Shown one piece after another: positions 48,801 to 55,496 of a stretch of 64,000 bases of DNA. This DNA is from Bog-950 sp044228435 (GTDB taxonomy: Bacteria; Bacteroidota; Bacteroidia; Chitinophagales; LD1), in contig JBGAUW010000018.1 in NCBI GenBank assembly GCA_044228435.1, positions 1 to 64,000 of the forward strand, written 5' to 3'. The notes under the pieces were generated by a model. It had not been told where the DNA came from and did no database searches. It saw only the letters and a program-made list of their open reading frames with translations. The translations under genes were made by a program, and so were the position numbers. Numbering within the stretch: the first letter of the stretch is position 1; each line of letters starts with the position of its first letter.

Positions 48801-50973
48801 TGTAAGTTCCTGCGCTAAGGCCTGTAAAAGTGCCCGAACTCTGATAAGTTACTCCGTTAATTGAGTAAGTGTAAGCCGGTATACCGCCGTTTACATGTAC
48901 TGTAAATGAACCATCAGCAGCACCCACACATGATACATTTGCCTGGCTATCTATTACTACAGCTATTATATAAGTATTAGCGATAGAAATGCTAGCCGTA
49001 TCAACACAACCGTTAGCATCGTAAACGCTTACTACGTAGTTGCCGGCACCAATACCGTTAAACACATTACCCGGTTGCAGAGGGCCGCCGTTTAATGAAT
49101 AATTATAACCCGGTGTTCCGCCTTGTGCAGTAACAGTTATAGAACCATCAAATACGTTAGCACAGCTTGCATCAACACCAGCCAAAGTTTGAGTAACATC
49201 TGTAGGTTGGCCTACAACAGTAGGCGTGCCATAAGGCTGGGTGCAACCAAAGTTATCCTGAACAACTACATCATAGCTGCCCGCAACCAAACCTGTGAAA
49301 ATATTTGAACCCTGGAAAGTAGCACCACCGTCAATAGAATAAGTAAGTCCACCATTTCCGCCCTGCGCATTAACGGTAATTGTACCGGTGCCGCCACCGT
49401 TGCACAATGCATCAGTTACTGTAGGGGCTGAATTATAAGTAATAGCCGGAATAGTAGTAATAGAAACACCGCTGGTAAAACCGCTGCTTCTAACACAACC
49501 ATACACATCGGTAATAGTAGTAAAGTTATAAAGCGTAGTAGGGTTAGTAGGGTTAACGGTTACCACATCGGTAGCGTTTAATCCGTTGGCCGTAAAATTG
49601 TTAACCTGGTCGTTATAAACTATGTCAAACGGAGCAGTGCCCGGGGTAAACGTTAAATCGATAGTAGCTGCTGTGCCGGGGCAAACTGTTGGAGTTTGAG
49701 TAGACATGCTACCGTTAGGAAGCGGACGGCCAGTAACCGTAATTGTATTAGAATAACCAACATTACCGCAACCATCCGTTACTTTTCTTCTTATTACATA
49801 TACTGAACCTACAGGTACAATATTCGTGCTGTTCCATGTAGTAGTTGTAACACCAACCGAATTGAACGTTCCACCACCATCGGTAGATAATTCCCAATCG
49901 TAAGTATACGAACCACCGCCGCTAAAACCTACGGTTCCGCCGGTAGCACCACTTAAATTAGTAAAGTTACCAAGCAAGCTGCCTTCGCATACGGCAGAGT
50001 TATCTGGAACACCACCAATAGTTCCACCACTTAATGTAGGAAGGGTAACCGGGTTTACACCAATATCAACCTGTCCGTTAGAGCAAACATCTACAAATCT
50101 TACTTCTATATTATCAGCAGCTGAAAGCACATAGCCATTCGGGTCGCCCACAACACCACCTGCCGTGCAGCATGGAGCACTATAAATAAGGTTACCATTT
50201 AAATAAATACGAACATTATCATCGTGTGCATTATCGGAAATAGTATAAAGGCCACAAGGAAAACCAGTGCGGCGTGCGCGTACAGTGGCATTATCTTCAG
50301 GCACTTCGCAACCAACCCATCCTGCGGTTGAAGAAACACTGGTTGCACCTGGATATGTAGTAGCAAAACCAAGTGTACTAGTCGTATAATAACCGTAGCG
50401 GGCGGCCGGAATAGGAATATCCAAATCGGCAGTAGCATAAGCATCTACATTCCAAACACCATTACCCGAACCCTGATCAGCAGAAGGTATACACTCCTTA
50501 TAACTAAGTATTGCAGAATTAAGGCCACTTACCCATGCATTACAGGCACCGTTCCATACATGCGTATTTACAGTAACGGTTCCTGTTGATAAACCAGACC
50601 ACCAATCCGTTGATTCCGGACGACCTATTGGAGTACATTGCCCACCGCTATAAGGATCTAACAGCGGGGTTACCGAATTGTTATAGGTTAACAAACCCGA
50701 AGAGGTGGTTAATGTCATATCCCACTCATAGCCACCCAAACTTGGGGTATTGGTATACTCGAAAGAGTAAATCCTGTTTTGGGTTATTGTAAAGTCGGTA
50801 TAAGTTCCGCTACCTACGCTTACAGTGTTCCATGTGCCTGTAGGTGAAAGTGTTCCACCTTCATTAAAAGAACTGGTTCCGCATTGCGCATAACCTACCT
50901 TACTAAATGAAAATAAAACAGCAGCAAAAAGTAATAAACGAATGGCAGTGGTCGAGAATAAACGTTTCCTCAT
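45859..50973 (-). CDS. SprB-repeat T9SS type B adhesin
   Basis: 1,704 residues from the ATG at 50973 (MRKRLFSTTAIRLLLFAAVL, signal peptide). The open frame extends 42 codons further without signal character, and the internal ATG is chosen. The N-terminal 330 residues (CGTSSFNEGGTLSPTGTWN, GSGTYTDFTITQNRIYSFEY) have beta-sandwich character and many Cys. Ig-like modules follow, then 13 SprB repeats (TNVxC/CNGxxDG ... TDxNGC). The C-terminus SAFTPNGDGLNDRFEFDILG to RSGTITIMK is the T9SS type B sorting domain. Its first five and last seven SprB repeats correspond in order to those of the neighbouring giant adhesin, so the two are tandem paralogues. Probably a surface adhesin. Confidence 0.87.
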   Translation of the reverse strand: MRKRLFSTTAIRLLLFAAVLFSFSKVGYAQCGTSSFNEGGTLSPTGTWNTVSVGSGTYTDFTITQNRIYSFEYTNTPSLGGYEWDMTLTTSSGLLTYNNSVTPLLDPYSGGQCTPIGRPESTDWWSGLSTGTVTVNTHVWNGACNAWVSGLNSAILSYKECIPSADQGSGNGVWNVDAYATADLDIPIPAARYGYYTTSTLGFATTYPGATSVSSTAGWVGCEVPEDNATVRARRTGFPCGLYTISDNAHDDNVRIYLNGNLIYSAPCCTAGGVVGDPNGYVLSAADNIEVRFVDVCSNGQVDIGVNPVTLPTLSGGTIGGVPDNSAVCEGSLLGNFTNLSGATGGTVGFSGGGSYTYDWELSTDGGGTFNSVGVTTTTWNSTNIVPVGSVYVIRRKVTDGCGNVGYSNTITVTGRPLPNGSMSTQTPTVCPGTAATIDLTFTPGTAPFDIVYNDQVNNFTANGLNATDVVTVNPTNPTTLYNFTTITDVYGCVRSSGFTSGVSITTIPAITYNSAPTVTDALCNGGGTGTITVNAQGGNGGLTYSIDGGATFQGSNIFTGLVAGSYDVVVQDNFGCTQPYGTPTVVGQPTDVTQTLAGVDASCANVFDGSITVTAQGGTPGYNYSLNGGPLQPGNVFNGIGAGNYVVSVYDANGCVDTASISIANTYIIAVVIDSQANVSCVGAADGSFTVHVNGGIPAYTYSINGVTYQSSGTFTGLSAGTYIVIGRDSKGCTETVNVTIAPPAPILVSIDSVDNVACNGTATGAIYISATGGNPGGFTYLWSPGGGGTEDTTGLVAGVYNVTVTDSRGCFATAGATVTEPLPLFLNIASYNDLLCNGDSSGAIDITANGGIPPYSYAWSSGDNTEDISDLILGTYTATVTDGNGCTATISQVINEPTPLVVTGVVTDATCYGAANGSIDITVSGGTPSYTYLWSTFETSEDINGLSGGTYNVIVTDNNGCQRGTSFVVGEPTQLVLTTAITQISCFNSNDGAIDLTVTGGTPGVSPAPAYTYLWSPNGDVTEDLTGLNGNTYSVTVTDANGCTATTQVTIVNPTMINTSFIVKNPLCYADSNGAIDLIPSGGSYPYTFAWNYGPTTEDLTGIPAGTYIVTITDSKNCVKVDSATLIEPKAIYTSGFTKNVSCNGKDDGFVDITAYGGTLPYSFQWSSGPTTEDIGSLDGGSYLVTVTDANGCSGISQYDVIEPAVLRVQAVGTDVSCFGSCNGTVSAIPTGGTTPYEYLWSNFIIDSTQGPLCAGLYIVELVDSNMCHTFDSIRINEPTDITITGVVTDVYCNGFNTGSILITVGGGTPGYTFLWSNGETTQSITGLLTGTYTVTVTDSRGCIKTATFVVGEVSGIHTTASISNPTCFGSNNAFVSVSVTGGTAPYVYNWNTTPAQGGAVATNLIAGVYELTVTDVNGCSGTVSATVTNPTPIVVTTTPTDSKCSNVATGTVTATATGGVPPYIYELNGIAQPSNTFTNLAPGNYVIVVTDVNGCDGTKTFSITSPTPLTVDLVASQIQLLQGMTTQLTATTNLPVVNYTWSPLADSAGNTIFDFSNCGDPANCPNPYVKPYFTTVFSVTVMNADSCYASDTVTIGVQAQPSAFVASAFTPNGDGLNDRFEFDILGVETVDIEIYDRWGHKVYANKSQPNGFTGTNGWDGMVDGKVAPFDTYVWQMKLKYFTGIDFAGLEVERSGTITIMK

Positions 50974-51058
50974 GCTTACGGGTTTTGATGTTTTAAATGC
51001 CTTAAAATGTGCGCGCAACCTCAGGCAAAATAAATTTGCCCATGGTTGAAACTTGCGG

Positions 51059-51088
51059 CAAAATAAGACGTAAAAGGAAAACGGCAAA
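51059..51088 (-). promoter_or_regulatory. Candidate promoter of the 1,704-aa adhesin gene
   Basis: On the minus strand TTTG (85-88) is followed by 18 bases and TTATTTTG (51066-51059), one mismatch from TAnnTTTG. The transcript would have an 80-base leader. Confidence 0.35.
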
Positions 51089-51143
51089 AAAAATGACAAG
51101 TTTTTTTAAAAATGGTTCAAAATCAGCGGAAAATCGCTATTTT

Positions 51144-52295
51144 TTAACTAAGAGGCGCCTCTTGCCTGGCAAATACCGATGCAATTTTGAAGGAATTGCT
51201 TACAAAAAGAATTTTAGGATTACCATTTCGTTCTATATAAAAATACAATTGGTTAAACAATTGCGAAAGCTTTTCCAGTTGGCCCGAATCTAATTTGGCG
51301 GCAAGATTAGTAGCAAATTTCAGCTCCTCTCCTTCCAGCTTGCTACCGCCGCTGTTTGCTGCCAACAAACTACACTCGCGTAAAAAAAACAGGGCATACT
51401 TCAAAAAGGTTTTTTGGTTTTCGCGGCCGGTTTTAGCAATCTCCTCCACCCAATCCATTAGGTTGGCCACATTGGTAGCCGAGTTTTTAAGCTTTAAGTT
51501 GAAGCAGCAAACCAGCCAGCGGTGCAAAAGCCTGTCGTTAGCGTTTTCTTCGCCGGCGGCATAACTTACTGCCGCATTAAAGTTACCATCGCTTATTCGT
51601 GCCAGGCGGCGGGCAGCGCCCTCGTCCATTTCGTAGCGCTTAAGCAAGGCATCTTTCACATCTTCATCTTCAATAGCATTTACCTTAATCAGTTGCGTAC
51701 GCGATATAATAGTGTTAAGCACCAGCTCGGCATTTTCTACTACCAAAATAAAAATGGTATTGGCGGGCGGCTCTTCTATTACCTTCAATAAAGTGTTACC
51801 CGCCTCTTTTAAAAATTCGGCTAACCATATTATCTGAATCTTAAAGTTCGATTCGTATGTTTTCATACTCATGCCCCTTATAATTTCGTGGCATTCGCGC
51901 ACCGTTATATTACCCTGCCGGTTTTCGGCACCAATGCCCTGCAGCCATTCGTTTACATTCATATAAACGTTCTGGGCTAAAGCTTCGCGCCACTCTGTAA
52001 TATAATCATTACTTATAGGTGGCCCTCCGCTTTTGGCTGGCACCACCGGAAAGGTAAAATGCACATCGGGATGTATAAACTTTTTGTTTTTAACGCAGGC
52101 TGAACATACCCCGCAGCTATCTTCCGGTTGCTTATCCTCGCACTGTATATATTGTGCAAGCGCCAGCGCAAGCGCAAGTGCACCACTGCCCTCGGGGCCC
52201 AGCAACATAAGCGCATGCGGTATTTTGCCCGTATAAGCCATACCGGTCAACTTTGCCTTTACTACCTGCTGCCCTATTACTTCACTAAATAACAT
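51144..52295 (-). CDS. holB: DNA polymerase III subunit delta prime
   Basis: 383 residues. MLFSEVIGQQVVKAKL and the clamp-loader AAA+ fold follow, with a P-loop position reading GPEGSGALAL in which the usual lysine is absent, as expected for the non-hydrolysing delta prime subunit. The zinc module CGVCSACVKNKKFIHPD lies at about 61-77. KVIEEPPANTIFIL and SRTQLIKV match sensor 1 and the SRC-like region, and an alpha-helical C-terminal collar domain ends the protein. It acts in the clamp loader that places the sliding clamp on DNA. It is the first housekeeping gene after the adhesin cluster. The start ATG at 52295 gives the normal family length. Confidence 0.92.
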   Translation of the reverse strand: MLFSEVIGQQVVKAKLTGMAYTGKIPHALMLLGPEGSGALALALALAQYIQCEDKQPEDSCGVCSACVKNKKFIHPDVHFTFPVVPAKSGGPPISNDYITEWREALAQNVYMNVNEWLQGIGAENRQGNITVRECHEIIRGMSMKTYESNFKIQIIWLAEFLKEAGNTLLKVIEEPPANTIFILVVENAELVLNTIISRTQLIKVNAIEDEDVKDALLKRYEMDEGAARRLARISDGNFNAAVSYAAGEENANDRLLHRWLVCCFNLKLKNSATNVANLMDWVEEIAKTGRENQKTFLKYALFFLRECSLLAANSGGSKLEGEELKFATNLAAKLDSGQLEKLSQLFNQLYFYIERNGNPKILFVSNSFKIASVFARQEAPLS

Positions 52296-52350
52296 TGTAC
52301 ACTTCTTATAGAATTATTAATTCCAACATTCCACTCTTCCATTAATCCAA

Positions 52351-52830
52351 TCAAACTTCCAGTAAACTCAGCATTTCCTCCGATAGTGGCTCAACCGGCG
52401 GATCAATTACATTTATCAAATTACCATTCTCATTTATCAGATATTTTTGAAAATTCCACTTCACCTCACTATCACTATGGCCATTCAATTCTTTATGCAT
52501 TAAAAAATTATACAGCGGGTGTGGGTTAGCTCCAAGTATGCTTACTTTTTCGGTTAAGGGGAAAGTAACACCGTAATTAATTTGGCAAAATTGCGTAATC
52601 TCTTCAGGCGTACCGGGTTCCTGCGCCGCAAAATCGTTACAGGGCAAACCAACCACTTCTACTTTATCTTTATGGTGTTCGTATAACTCCTGCAGTTGCT
52701 TGTATTGTGGCGTAAGCCCGCAAGCAGAGGCTGTATTAACCAGTAATATTTTTTTGCCTTTAAAGTCGGCCAGGTTAAGGTTGTTCCCTTTTATATCTTT
52801 TAAAGGATAATCGTAAACAGTTTTGCTCAT
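52351..52830 (-). CDS. Glutathione peroxidase family (thiol-dependent) peroxidase
   Basis: 159 residues from the ATG at 52830 (MSKTVYDYPLKDIKGN); an in-frame ATG 22 codons upstream adds non-family sequence. The catalytic tetrad is visible: Cys37 (NTASACGLT, replacing selenocysteine), Gln70 (AAQEPGT), and Trp125-Asn126 (VKWNFQKYL). The resolving-type Cys82 (QFC) is also present. The Cys form usually takes electrons from thioredoxin and reduces hydroperoxides in the cytoplasm. It lies 55 bp after the holB start region on the same strand and could share its transcript. Confidence 0.93.
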   Translation of the reverse strand: MSKTVYDYPLKDIKGNNLNLADFKGKKILLVNTASACGLTPQYKQLQELYEHHKDKVEVVGLPCNDFAAQEPGTPEEITQFCQINYGVTFPLTEKVSILGANPHPLYNFLMHKELNGHSDSEVKWNFQKYLINENGNLINVIDPPVEPLSEEMLSLLEV

Positions 52831-52929
52831 GGCGTGAAAATATAAAAACCAACGATAGGCGCGCAGATGCCTTAAAGTGTAAAACCTAAAACCCACCCTG
52901 CTGTGCCATAATTTTTAGATTTGTGCCAC

Positions 52930-53841
52930 ATGAAGTTCGCACACGTTATTAATCCTGTTAAAGTTCCGGCCACGTCAGATTTATATCTGGCGCAACCAGT
53001 TACCTTTGAAAGTATACGCCGCGCTAAGGAGTTTGCTGCCGGCATAACAGATGTAGAACTTTATACCATTTGCTACCCCGAAGACAATGAAATAATACCA
53101 GCCTTTTTTACCAGGCTGCCCAACTTAACACGCTCCGTGCTGGACCTTGGTAAATTTACGAGGCCCAAAAAATACCCGGTTCTTTTAGATGTATTAACTG
53201 CGTTGAGCAAGGCTACCGAAGCTGACTTTCTTATTTTTTCGAATATGGATATTTCGTTAATGCCGCAATTTTACGCTGCCATTAACGAAATAATAAAGAA
53301 TGAAAATTGCGATGCGCTAATGGTTAACCGCAGGGGGCTTACTACTAAATATACCAGCGTAAACCAACTGCCTTTAATGTATGCCGAGTTTGGCAAGCCG
53401 CACCCGGGCTTTGATTGCTTTGTTTTTAAGCGCGAACTGCTGGGCAAACTAATACTCGAAAACATTTGCGTAGGAGTATCGTTTAGCGAGGTGGCTATGG
53501 TGCATAATTTAATTGCCTTTGCCCAAAAACTAAACCTGGTAGACGACCTGCACCTTACCTTCCATTTAGGCAGCGAAGTAATGCCACCCTTAGATGCCGA
53601 ATACTATGCCCACAACCGCAACGAATACGAACAAAAAATTTACCCCAAAATTAAAGCACACCTGGACATACGAAAGTTCCCGTATGCCACCTTGCCTTTA
53701 CATAAACGAATGTTGAAGTGGATACTAAACCCGGTGTTCCGCACCCACCAGGTAGCTGAAATGGAAGGGAAAAGTTTAAGCAGAAGATGGAAGTATAAAA
53801 TGGATGCGCTGAGGTTTGCGTTGCTGGAGCGCACTAAGTAA
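52930..53841 (+). CDS. Putative glycosyltransferase-like protein
   Basis: 303 residues from the ATG at 52930 (MKFAHVINPVKVPATSD). A TTG three codons upstream is also in frame. An alpha/beta sequence carries FLIFSNMDISLMPQFYAAI, where NMDIS resembles the DxD-region of GT-A fold glycosyltransferases, and ALMVNRRGL then GFDCFVFKREL follow, as in nucleotide-sugar enzymes. The family is not named with certainty. No signal peptide or membrane span is seen, so it is likely cytoplasmic. It is a lone plus-strand gene divergent from glutathione peroxidase (99 bp between start codons). Confidence 0.6.
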   Translation: MKFAHVINPVKVPATSDLYLAQPVTFESIRRAKEFAAGITDVELYTICYPEDNEIIPAFFTRLPNLTRSVLDLGKFTRPKKYPVLLDVLTALSKATEADFLIFSNMDISLMPQFYAAINEIIKNENCDALMVNRRGLTTKYTSVNQLPLMYAEFGKPHPGFDCFVFKRELLGKLILENICVGVSFSEVAMVHNLIAFAQKLNLVDDLHLTFHLGSEVMPPLDAEYYAHNRNEYEQKIYPKIKAHLDIRKFPYATLPLHKRMLKWILNPVFRTHQVAEMEGKSLSRRWKYKMDALRFALLERTK

Positions 53842-53913
53842 TGCAGTAAGCCACGAATTGCACGAATAAAGGCAGGAATAAAACAATACAGTTATTTTGT
53901 ATCTCTGTATTAA

Positions 53914-53937
53914 AGCCCCCTTTAGGGGGTTGGGGGT
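53914..53937. repeat. Interspersed CCCCC-TTTA-GGGGG repeat
   Basis: AAGCCCCCTTTAGGGGGTTGGGGG forms a small hairpin of a type widely scattered between genes in Bacteroidota. It lies between the glycosyltransferase-like gene and the T9SS type A gene. Confidence 0.55.
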
Positions 53938-53946
53938 GTTTTTACC

Positions 53947-53988
53947 ATTACAAATTCATTCATAAAAAAGCCGCCGCCAATGTTAAAT
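53947..53988 (-). pseudogene. Fragment of the GNAT acetyltransferase C-terminus
   Basis: On the minus strand this reads FNIGGGFFMNEFVMVK, matching the C-terminal FDIGGGFFMNDFVMLR of the GNAT gene 1 kb away. The DNA is also clearly related (about 37 of 42 bases). It is the only part of that gene here, so it appears to be a residual duplicate. It overlaps the terminator hairpin of the T9SS type A gene. Confidence 0.6.
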
Positions 53989-54003
53989 AGCAGCGGCCTT
54001 TTT
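53964..54003 (-). terminator. Imperfect hairpin after the T9SS type A gene
   Basis: On the minus strand AAAAGGCCGCTGC pairs imperfectly with GGCGGCGGCTTTTTT, ending in a T-run, 27-66 bp after the stop. It is embedded in the GNAT fragment. Confidence 0.5.
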
Positions 54004-54029
54004 AAAAGCTCCAAAAATAAATTTGCCGC

Positions 54030-54815
54030 TTACTGTATTACCAGCCTTTTGGTTTTAATCATCCCATCGTTTTTTAAAACAACCAGGTAATTGCCCGCGT
54101 GTATATCAGATACATCCACAAGCACATGGTTGGAGGCAGGTGCCAATTCTTTAATTATTCTACCTGTTAAATCTGTAAACTTAATAAGTGTTGTACCCTT
54201 AATTGCCGCCGTTTCAAAATCAACTGCAACAGTGTTAGTGGCTGGATTAGGATAAACATGAAGCAGGCTTGACTCCTTCTCAATAGTTTCTACAAAAAGA
54301 GGAACAGCTGTTAACGAAACATCATCTACAATAAAATAAGAACCGGTAGACCCATTTTGCAAACTTATACCAATAGTACAATCAGTAGGATTGCCGCTTA
54401 AGTTATAGCTAACCGGAATGCTTACTGCGGTGTAACCAGACGAAGCATTACTAATGGTGCGTAATGCCTGGCCGATGGTGTAGTTAGGGTTATCAAAATA
54501 AGAACTAACCGAAATTGTAGCACTGCCTGTTTTTACAAATTTGTAGTAAAAATTAAGGTAGGCCCAACGCGTATTAGTGCTAAACCCATTTCCGGCGCCC
54601 ACGGATAACATGGGAATGCCTGTGCCCGTAAAAGCGCCTTTTGCAGCGTTGCTGCCTGTGTGCGCATCAGTTGATTTAGTTATATATTCCGAATTGGACC
54701 AGCCGTCGGGGTCCGTACCGGTCCATGTTTCGAAACCGGGGTTAGGAACCGGATTTTGAGCATATAAACCCGATGTTAAAATAAGCGCCATAATGAAGTA
54801 GTAAATCTTTTGCAT
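54030..54815 (-). CDS. Secreted protein with T9SS type A sorting domain
   Basis: 261 residues. Signal peptide IYYFIMALILTSGLYAQ, then NPVPNPGFETWTGTDPDGWS, a carbohydrate-binding-like beta-sandwich (about 20-165) typical of Bacteroidota secreted proteins of unknown binding. The last about 75 residues, LLHVYPNPATNTVAVDFET to MIKTKRLVIQ, are a T9SS type A sorting domain. The protein is thus sent across the outer membrane and may be released or anchored to A-LPS. It stands alone. A fragment of a GNAT gene lies at its 3' side and the intact GNAT at its 5' side, suggesting insertion or duplication here. Confidence 0.88.
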   Translation of the reverse strand: MQKIYYFIMALILTSGLYAQNPVPNPGFETWTGTDPDGWSNSEYITKSTDAHTGSNAAKGAFTGTGIPMLSVGAGNGFSTNTRWAYLNFYYKFVKTGSATISVSSYFDNPNYTIGQALRTISNASSGYTAVSIPVSYNLSGNPTDCTIGISLQNGSTGSYFIVDDVSLTAVPLFVETIEKESSLLHVYPNPATNTVAVDFETAAIKGTTLIKFTDLTGRIIKELAPASNHVLVDVSDIHAGNYLVVLKNDGMIKTKRLVIQ

Positions 54816-54965
54816 AGAGTAAGTTGTTGGTTTAAAATCAATAATGACGTAAATATATTTTTGAAATTTTAATTTGAGGATTCAGCTTTCCTCTTTTTTA
54901 AACGGCTGAACATTAAACGCTACACTATAAATTGTAGCCGGTACAATACCAAAGCAAAATAACAA

Positions 54966-55448
54966 TCAGGCAGGCTGCCTTAGCATTACAAAATCATTCA
55001 TAAAAAAGCCGCCGCCAATATCAAAATCGTCGGCACGTTCAATTACAAAGCCCACCTTAAAATAAAAATTGATAGCCTTAATGTTTTGCCGGTTTACCTG
55101 CAAACGAATAGGCCTGGCCGAATCAATTTGCGCAAGCAAATAGTTGAAGAATTGCGAACCAATACCACCACGGTGTTTATTTACATCCAGGTAAAACTTA
55201 TGCAGATAATAATAATCGCCGGTTAATTCAACCGATGCATAACCCACCGGCTTATCATCCATATAAGCCACATAGAACTTCTCTCCTCTTTCCATCCCCA
55301 CGGCAATAACCTTTTCGCTATACCGGTCAGCAAGCATAAACTCAATTTGCTGCATAGAAATAATAGGGGGATAATGCGCACGCCAAATTCTATCAGCCAG
55401 TTGGGCCAGTAGCGGAATATCGGAAAGAGTTGCAGGCCGGAAGGTCAG
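54966..55448 (-). CDS. GNAT family N-acetyltransferase
   Basis: 160 residues if started at CTG 55448. The only ATG (55355) would remove about 31 residues of the conserved N-terminal GNAT beta1-alpha1 region (LTFRPATLSDIPLLAQLADR, IWRAHYPPIIS). An in-frame TGA precedes the CTG directly. The acetyl-CoA-binding motif is NKHRGGIGSQFFNYLLAQI (about residues 90-108), followed by LQVNRQNIKAINFYFKVGF. The family acetylates amines; the substrate is unknown. The CTG may be a real non-ATG start or a mutated/mis-called ATG, with the family usually beginning M-T-RPAT. The gene is on the minus strand between the T9SS type A gene and the SIR2 defence gene. Confidence 0.85.
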   Translation of the reverse strand: MTFRPATLSDIPLLAQLADRIWRAHYPPIISMQQIEFMLADRYSEKVIAVGMERGEKFYVAYMDDKPVGYASVELTGDYYYLHKFYLDVNKHRGGIGSQFFNYLLAQIDSARPIRLQVNRQNIKAINFYFKVGFVIERADDFDIGGGFFMNDFVMLRQPA

Positions 55449-55496
55449 TCAAATAAATTTAAATATTTACAAAAGTATCCAACCATCTTGCACAGC

